In this document: piece by piece, positions 8,227-11,742 of the stretch | Numbering within the stretch: position 1 is the first letter of the stretch | How the letters are laid out: each line of letters begins with the position of its first letter | Assembly (NCBI GenBank): GCA_023266455.1 | Contig: JAHFQD010000025.1 | Location: 1-11,742 of the forward strand | Reading direction: 5' to 3' | Length of the DNA: 11,742 nt | DNA from: Candidatus Muproteobacteria bacterium | GTDB taxonomy: Bacteria > Pseudomonadota > Gammaproteobacteria > Acidiferrobacterales > Sulfurifustaceae | The notes under the pieces: generated by a model | What the model was told of the DNA's origin: nothing | Databases searched by the model: none | Seen by the model: the letters and a program-made list of their open reading frames with translations, nothing else | Made by a program: the position numbers and the translations under genes

Positions 8227-8511
8227 ATGTTCCCCGTGCTGAAACAATTCGTGGTCGTGATGGGAAGCGTTTGCGTCCTCGTCGGCAACGCGCACGCGGC
8301 GGAAACGCCGCCCTCCGACCGTGTTAAATGCGAAGGCCTTTATCTAACATCGCAGCAATGCGAAGACGCCAAACGCACCGGCAGCCTCAAAAAATCCCCC
8401 GACGTTGTGAACGGCGATAAATTCCGTTGCGAAGCGCTGTATCTCAACCAGAAAGAATGTGACAACGCCAAAAAAGGTATCGATATAAAAAACGGCACCG
8501 GCACGCGCTAA
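8227..8511 (+). CDS. Small exported protein with two Cys-x9-Cys repeats, possible bufferin-like peptide
   Basis: I do not recognise this 94-residue protein. Residues 1-24 form a Sec signal peptide (hydrophobic core and an AHA site before A25), so it should reach the periplasm. The mature part is two copies of one module, C35-C45 and C68-C78, at a 33-residue spacing: CEGLYLTSQQCEDAK and CEALYLNQKECDNAK, each preceded by D-[RK]-x-[KR]. All four mature cysteines sit in these repeats. The first module opens DRVKCEG; the mature BufA2 peptide encoded 262 bases downstream opens DKVKCEG. With the MNIO enzyme and partner genes next door, it may be a second substrate or a metal-binding partner. That is inference; the repeat and the shared opening are seen. 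The start is the ATG at 8227, which gives the best signal peptide, though the Shine-Dalgarno is weak. Confidence 0.8.
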   Translation: MFPVLKQFVVVMGSVCVLVGNAHAAETPPSDRVKCEGLYLTSQQCEDAKRTGSLKKSPDVVNGDKFRCEALYLNQKECDNAKKGIDIKNGTGTR

Positions 8512-8546
8512 ATCCCGCTTGCCGCATCGAAATTTATCGCTCCACA

Positions 8547-8562
8547 CTGACCAAACGGTCAG
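8547..8562. promoter_or_regulatory. Palindromic operator-like site upstream of bufA2
   Basis: CTGACC and GGTCAG flank an AAAC centre, giving a 6-bp inverted repeat that resembles TetR-family operators. A GATAAT box (-10-like, 5 of 6) begins 4 bases later at 8566. A repressor here could control a bufA2 transcript starting near 8578. The 8-base string CAAACGGT inside it recurs at 8702-8709. No regulator gene is in the window and no T-tract follows, so a terminator role is unlikely. Confidence 0.35.
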
Positions 8563-8601
8563 CAAGATAATACTGCTCATCGTAATACTTTACGGTAGGA
8601 T

Positions 8602-8708
8602 GCCGCACGGCGATGCCTGCTTTTCAAGGACGGAAACGAACCTGTAAGGTGCGGCCTCGGCAATCGACTAATCGTCTGGTCCGTTGTATTGCGACGCAAG
8701 ACAAACGG
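8602..8708 (+). promoter_or_regulatory. Possible structured 5' leader of bufA2
   Basis: The 262 bases between the small Cys-protein gene and bufA2 contain no gene but several inverted repeats. GCCGCAC (8602-8608) pairs exactly with 8649-8655 and encloses GGC-GAT-GCC (8609-8617) and a CG-GAAA-CG tetraloop hairpin around 8627-8643. A second hairpin pairs CCGTTGT (8681-8687) with 8701-8708 (one bulge) and TTGC (8689-8692) with 8696-8699. A promoter near 8566-8571 would place all this in a leader of about 195 bases. It matches no riboswitch class that I can name. Confidence 0.3.
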
Positions 8709-8773
8709 TACATCCGATAGTTGCGTAATGACGTAATGCATTTGTTCCACAACCTTATATTTGGAGATGACGA

Positions 8774-9037
8774 ATGTTTAATGCTAAGAAACTTACCGGT
8801 TTGGCCATTGCTACCGCTGCGGCGGGTCTTTTCGCGGCGATGCCCGCCATGGCCGCTGGCCAAGGAACGGACGACAAAGTGAAGTGTGAAGGCGCCAACG
8901 GTTGTAAAGGTCAAGGCGCGTGCAAAACCGCCAAGAATGACTGCGCCGGCAAGAACGATTGCAAAGGTAAAGGCTGGGTCTCTGTCAGCGCCAAAGATTG
9001 CAAAGACAAGGGCGGCAAGGAAGCAAAGAAGAAGTAA
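8774..9037 (+). CDS. bufA2: BufA2-type periplasmic bufferin metallophore precursor
   Basis: An 87-residue precursor of a ribosomally made, modified metal-binding peptide. Residues 1-27 are a Sec signal peptide (KK, an Ala-rich core, AMA before A28). The mature part is rich in Lys, Gly and Cys, with six cysteines at 38, 44, 50, 57, 63 and 76 in units such as NGCKGQGACKTAKNDC and KNDCKGKGWVS. This pattern is that of the BufA2 family. In bufferin systems the MNIO enzyme and its partner oxidise selected cysteines of the peptide before Sec export, and the product binds copper in the periplasm. A GGAG Shine-Dalgarno at 8763-8766 lies 7 bases before the ATG. bufB starts 54 bases downstream, beyond a perfect palindrome. 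Which cysteines are modified cannot be read from sequence, and the preferred metal is inferred from the family. Confidence 0.88.
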   Translation: MFNAKKLTGLAIATAAAGLFAAMPAMAAGQGTDDKVKCEGANGCKGQGACKTAKNDCAGKNDCKGKGWVSVSAKDCKDKGGKEAKKK

Positions 9038-9048
9038 GTGCTACGCCA

Positions 9049-9076
9049 ACCAGGTGCCCGTTAACGGGCACCTGGT
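9049..9076 (+). terminator. Perfect 28-bp palindrome between bufA2 and bufB
   Basis: ACCAGGTGCCCG (9049-9060), a TTAA centre and the exact complement (9065-9076) form a 12-bp stem, followed by ATTTAG. It starts 11 bases after the bufA2 stop. With only three T's after it, it may be a partial terminator or a stabiliser of the bufA2 3' end, either of which would give more peptide than enzyme mRNA. Confidence 0.6.
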
Positions 9077-9091
9077 ATTTAGTATCTATCG

Positions 9092-9967
9092 ATGAATCCC
9101 TCCTCTCCTGTTAATTCCGAACGCCCCTACCTTGGTTTTGGCCTGGGATTGCGTCCGGTGCATTACGAAGAAATTCTTTCGAACCCGACACCGCCGAAGG
9201 TCGACTGGTTCGAAATCATTTCCGAAAACTACATGATCCCCGGCGGACGACCGCTGCATAACCTGGATCGTGTACGTGAACGCTTCCCCCTAGTGATGCA
9301 CGGCGTCTCGCTGTCTATCGGCAGCACCGACCCCCTCGATCGCGACTATTTAAAGAATTTGAAAGCGCTTGCGGACCGCGTACAGCCGGCATGGATTTCC
9401 GATCACTTATGCTGGACTGGCGCGCACGGTACTAACATGCACGACTTGCTGCCGCTTCCCTATACCGAAGAAGCGATTCGTCATGTCGTCGAGCGCGTCC
9501 AGCAAGTTCAAGAAACGCTCGGACGGCGCATCCTGCTCGAAAACGTTTCGAGCTATCTCACGTATAAGCAGTCGGCGATGACGGAATGGGAATTTCTGAG
9601 CGAAATCGCGCGCCGCGCCGACTGCCTGATTTTGCTCGACATCAACAATATCTACGTCAGCAGTTTCAACCATGAATTCGATCCGCTCGCGTACTTAAAC
9701 GGCGTTCCCGCCGAACGCGTGCGGCAGTTTCATCTCGCCGGCCATGAACATAACGGCGACATCATCATCGACACCCACGATCATCCCATCGTCGATTCGG
9801 TGTGGGATTTGTACGCGCACGCCCTACGCCGCTTCGGCCGGGTATCGACCATGATCGAACGCGACGATCACATCCCGCCGCTGGCGGAATTGCTTGCGGA
9901 ACTGGATCACGCGCGCACGCGCGCGGATGAGACGCTAGCCGCACCGCGCGTGGCGGCGCATCGATGA
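9092..9967 (+). CDS. bufB: BufB, DUF692/MNIO iron-dependent peptide-modifying enzyme
   Basis: A multinuclear non-heme iron oxidative enzyme (MNIO, formerly DUF692) with a TIM-barrel fold. It modifies cysteines of the bufferin precursor in the cytoplasm. At 291 residues it has the family length and the family opening [12 protein letters not shown]. Conserved likely iron ligands are visible in order: H70 (MHGVS), E150-N151 (LLENVSSY), D183 and N185 (LDINNIY), H194 (FNHEFDP), H214 and H218 (QFHLAGHEH), D227, H229 and H231 (DTHDHP), and E256 (IERDDH). Exact ligand assignment is from the family pattern, not shown here. The ATG at 9092 has no recognisable Shine-Dalgarno. bufC overlaps the end by ATGA, so the two are translationally coupled. 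The C-terminal tail (about 275-291) is Ala/Arg-rich. Confidence 0.95.
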   Translation: MNPSSPVNSERPYLGFGLGLRPVHYEEILSNPTPPKVDWFEIISENYMIPGGRPLHNLDRVRERFPLVMHGVSLSIGSTDPLDRDYLKNLKALADRVQPAWISDHLCWTGAHGTNMHDLLPLPYTEEAIRHVVERVQQVQETLGRRILLENVSSYLTYKQSAMTEWEFLSEIARRADCLILLDINNIYVSSFNHEFDPLAYLNGVPAERVRQFHLAGHEHNGDIIIDTHDHPIVDSVWDLYAHALRRFGRVSTMIERDDHIPPLAELLAELDHARTRADETLAAPRVAAHR

Positions 9968-10758
9968 ACGCCTCCGAACAACCGCCGCTGGCGCAGTTGC
10001 TGGCGGAATTTCGCCGGCACTTGCTGGATCAACCGAGCGACATTCAAACGCATATCGTCGACGCCGGCAGCGTCGACGCTGCCGGCCGACTTTCGGTTTA
10101 CGCCAACGCCTATCGATCGCGCTTGCTCGAAGCCTTGGACGCGAACTATCCCGAACTGCACAAATGGCTCGGCGACGAAGAATTCCGCCGCATCGGTCAG
10201 GCTTACATCGAACAACATCCGTCGCAGCACTATTCCATTCGCTGGTTCGGTCATCGGCTGTCCGAGTTCTTGCGCGCGACCGTCCCGTGGAATGAAGAAT
10301 ATTCAATGCAAGCGCTCGCCGACTTCGAATGGGCGACGTCCGAAGTTTTCGACGCCGCCAACGCCGACGTTGTCGCCATCGACCATATCGCTTCGCTGCC
10401 GCCGCCGACGTGGCCCACTATGCGCATGCAATTTCACCCTTCGCTGCGTCGTCGGCAATTGACCTGGAACGCACCGCCGATCTGGCGCGCGCTGACCCGG
10501 AACGAAACGCCGGACGAACCAAGCGAGACGGAATCGCCGATTACCTGGATCGTTTGGCGTCAAGCGTTCGCGATTTACTATCGCTCGCTCGACGTCGACG
10601 AATCGTGGGCGCTGGACGCGGCGTTGAACGGTGCTAATTTCGCCGAATTATGCGAAGGCCTGTGCGAATGGATCGACGCCGAACACGTCGCTGCCCGCGC
10701 CGCCGGCTTCTTGCGCCAGTGGGTACAAGACGGATTGATTACCCGCGTCGACGCCTGA
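9964..10758 (+). CDS. bufC: BufC, DUF2063/HvfC-type partner of the MNIO enzyme
   Basis: A 264-residue partner protein whose N-terminal DUF2063 domain (about 8-105) shows the family pattern: [20 protein letters not shown], then [14 protein letters not shown], then LSEFL. In bufferin and Hvf systems this protein forms a complex with the MNIO enzyme and is thought to help recognise or deliver the precursor peptide. It has no signal peptide or membrane segment, so it should act in the cytoplasm with BufB. The C-terminal part (about 150-264) is less conserved and includes a [13 protein letters not shown] segment. The start overlaps the bufB stop (ATGA at 9964-9967), a classic coupled pair. A 6-bp inverted repeat covers its stop codon. 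Function is inferred from family and position. Confidence 0.92.
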   Translation: MNASEQPPLAQLLAEFRRHLLDQPSDIQTHIVDAGSVDAAGRLSVYANAYRSRLLEALDANYPELHKWLGDEEFRRIGQAYIEQHPSQHYSIRWFGHRLSEFLRATVPWNEEYSMQALADFEWATSEVFDAANADVVAIDHIASLPPPTWPTMRMQFHPSLRRRQLTWNAPPIWRALTRNETPDEPSETESPITWIVWRQAFAIYYRSLDVDESWALDAALNGANFAELCEGLCEWIDAEHVAARAAGFLRQWVQDGLITRVDA

Positions 10759-10776
10759 CGTACTGCCGCGCGTCAG
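10755..10776 (+). terminator. Weak inverted repeat at the end of bufC
   Basis: CTGACG (10755-10760) and CGTCAG (10771-10776) with a 10-base loop overlap the bufC stop codon. The stem is short and has no T-tract, so much transcription may continue into the ABC exporter gene. Confidence 0.2.
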
Positions 10777-10818
10777 CATCGGCTAAGATAGGCCGCCTTC
10801 GTAACTGCTTCGGTCATC

Positions 10819-11742
10819 GTGCAAGCCGCCCAAACACCCCAACGTCCCTCTACCTGGAAAACTATCCGCTCGTTGTTGCCGTATCTCTGGCAATACCGCG
10901 GCCGCGTCGCTATCGCGATGGCGTTTCTGATTCTGGCCAAGCTCGCCAACATCGGCGTGCCGTTGGTGCTCAAGGAAATCGTCGATCAATTCGGTCAGTC
11001 GCCGCCGCTGCTGGTGCTACCGATCGCCTTGTTCGTCGGCTACGGTCTGTTGCGGCTGGCGAGTTCGCTGCTCGGTGAATTACGCGACGTCGTGTTCGCC
11101 AAGGCGGCACAAGCGTCGATTCGCAATATCGCGCTGAAAGTCTTCGAGCATCTGCATAATTTATCGCTGCGCTTTCACCTCGAACGTCAAACCGGCGGCA
11201 TGTCGCGCGACATCGAACGCGGCACGGCAGGCATTCGCTTCCTGCTCAATTTCATGCTCTTCAACGTGCTGCCGACGCTGTTCGAAATCGGTCTGGTCAC
11301 GGTGATCTTGCTCGTCAAATACGACGTTTGGTTTTGCCTCATCACCGCCGCCACGCTCACGGTTTACATCCTGTTCACGCTTTGGATCACGAATTGGCGC
11401 ATGGTGTTTCGGCGCACGATGAACGAGATGGATTCGAAAGCGAACACGCGTGCGATCGACAGTTTGATCAACTACGAAACCGTTAAATACTTCGGCAACG
11501 AGACCTTCGAGGCGAACCGCTACGACGACACGCTGTCGCACTGGGAAAGAGCCGCGGTGCGCAACCAGACCTCGCTGTCGATCTTGAACGGCGGCCAAGC
11601 CTGCATCATCGCCGTCGGCATCACGCTGCTGATGCTGCTCGCCGGTTATCACGTACTCGACGGCAGCATGACGCTCGGCGATCTCGTGTTGGTCAACACG
11701 TTCTTATTGCAGTTGTATATGCCGCTGCACTTCTTGGGTTTC
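10819..11742 (+). CDS. Atm1/ABCB7-type ABC exporter, N-terminal part
   Basis: The first 308 codons of an inner-membrane ABC half-transporter, cut by the window end before the ATPase domain. The visible part is the transmembrane domain. Hydrophobic segments lie near residues 33-55, 64-88, 140-190 (two spans) and 254-280, with another beginning near the end. The stretch LINYETVKYFGNE at 216-228 is typical of the Atm1/ABCB7/HMT1 group, which exports glutathione-linked sulfur or metal compounds. The LRFHLERQTGGMSRDIERG segment also fits type IV exporters of this group. The frame opens after a TAG at 10789-10791. The first available start is the GTG at 10819, without a good Shine-Dalgarno, and the next in-frame ATG is about 100 bases on. 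It lies 60 bases after bufC, so it may belong to the same transcript. The substrate is not known. Confidence 0.88.
   Translation, partial: MQAAQTPQRPSTWKTIRSLLPYLWQYRGRVAIAMAFLILAKLANIGVPLVLKEIVDQFGQSPPLLVLPIALFVGYGLLRLASSLLGELRDVVFAKAAQASIRNIALKVFEHLHNLSLRFHLERQTGGMSRDIERGTAGIRFLLNFMLFNVLPTLFEIGLVTVILLVKYDVWFCLITAATLTVYILFTLWITNWRMVFRRTMNEMDSKANTRAIDSLINYETVKYFGNETFEANRYDDTLSHWERAAVRNQTSLSILNGGQACIIAVGITLLMLLAGYHVLDGSMTLGDLVLVNTFLLQLYMPLHFLGF

Noticed and set aside
8602..8655. c-di-GMP (GEMM) riboswitch
   Set aside because: A GAAA tetraloop and a three-way-junction-like layout are suggestive, but the conserved GEMM core sequences are not present.
8756..8761. TATATT as the -10 box of bufA2
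   Set aside because: A start about 7 bases downstream would remove the Shine-Dalgarno at 8763-8766 from the transcript, and there is no -35 box at the right distance.
9092..9967. Sugar isomerase or AP endonuclease-like TIM barrel
   Set aside because: The fold is related, but the [12 protein letters not shown] opening, the ligand pattern and the neighbouring BufA2 and DUF2063 genes place it in the MNIO/DUF692 family.
10650..11078. 142-codon plus-strand frame bridging bufC and the ABC exporter
   Set aside because: It covers the ends of two real genes in another frame and encodes an Arg-rich product. The GTG frame from 10819 gives a clear ABC transmembrane domain.

Overview
The window is chromosomal DNA from a proteobacterium, most likely a gammaproteobacterium or a close relative. 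This rests on the mix of genes: acs, a fused sulfate-activation enzyme, a FimX-like c-di-GMP protein, ettA and a bufferin (buf) operon. It also rests on the fairly GC-rich codon use, ordinary Shine-Dalgarno sites, and several GTG or TTG starts. I see no tRNA, rRNA, CRISPR array, transposase or phage gene.

Layout. Positions 1-1713 (minus) hold most of acs, acetyl-CoA synthetase, whose 3' end lies outside the window. A 14-bp hairpin (1784-1816) separates it from a Sat-APS kinase fusion at 1837-3636 (minus). The kinase half of that fusion looks intact, but the ATP-sulfurylase half has lost key nucleotide-binding motifs. A 327-base divergent region (3646-3972) carries promoter-like boxes for both directions. 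On the plus strand follow a REC-PAS-GGDEF-EAL protein of FimX type (3973-6267), with degenerate REC and EAL sites, and ettA (6347-8023), a ribosome-associated ABC-F ATPase with a clear TATAAT promoter.

The most interesting part is 8227-11742. It holds a bufferin cluster: a BufA2-type exported Cys-rich peptide (8774-9037), its DUF692/MNIO enzyme BufB (9092-9967) and the DUF2063 partner BufC (9964-10758, overlapping by ATGA). By analogy with known bufferin and Hvf systems, BufB and BufC should modify cysteines of the peptide, which then binds copper or a similar metal in the periplasm. Directly downstream begins an Atm1/ABCB7-type ABC exporter (10819 to the window end), a family linked to thiol and metal export.

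Directly upstream (8227-8511) is an unrecognised small exported protein. It is built from two copies of a Cys-x9-Cys module whose first copy opens with almost the same residues (D-[RK]-VKCEG) as the mature BufA2. It is the best candidate here for something undescribed: a second precursor or metal-binding partner in the same pathway. The 262 bases between it and bufA2 hold a TetR-like palindrome and several potential RNA hairpins. A perfect 28-bp palindrome sits between bufA2 and bufB and may set the ratio of peptide to enzyme.
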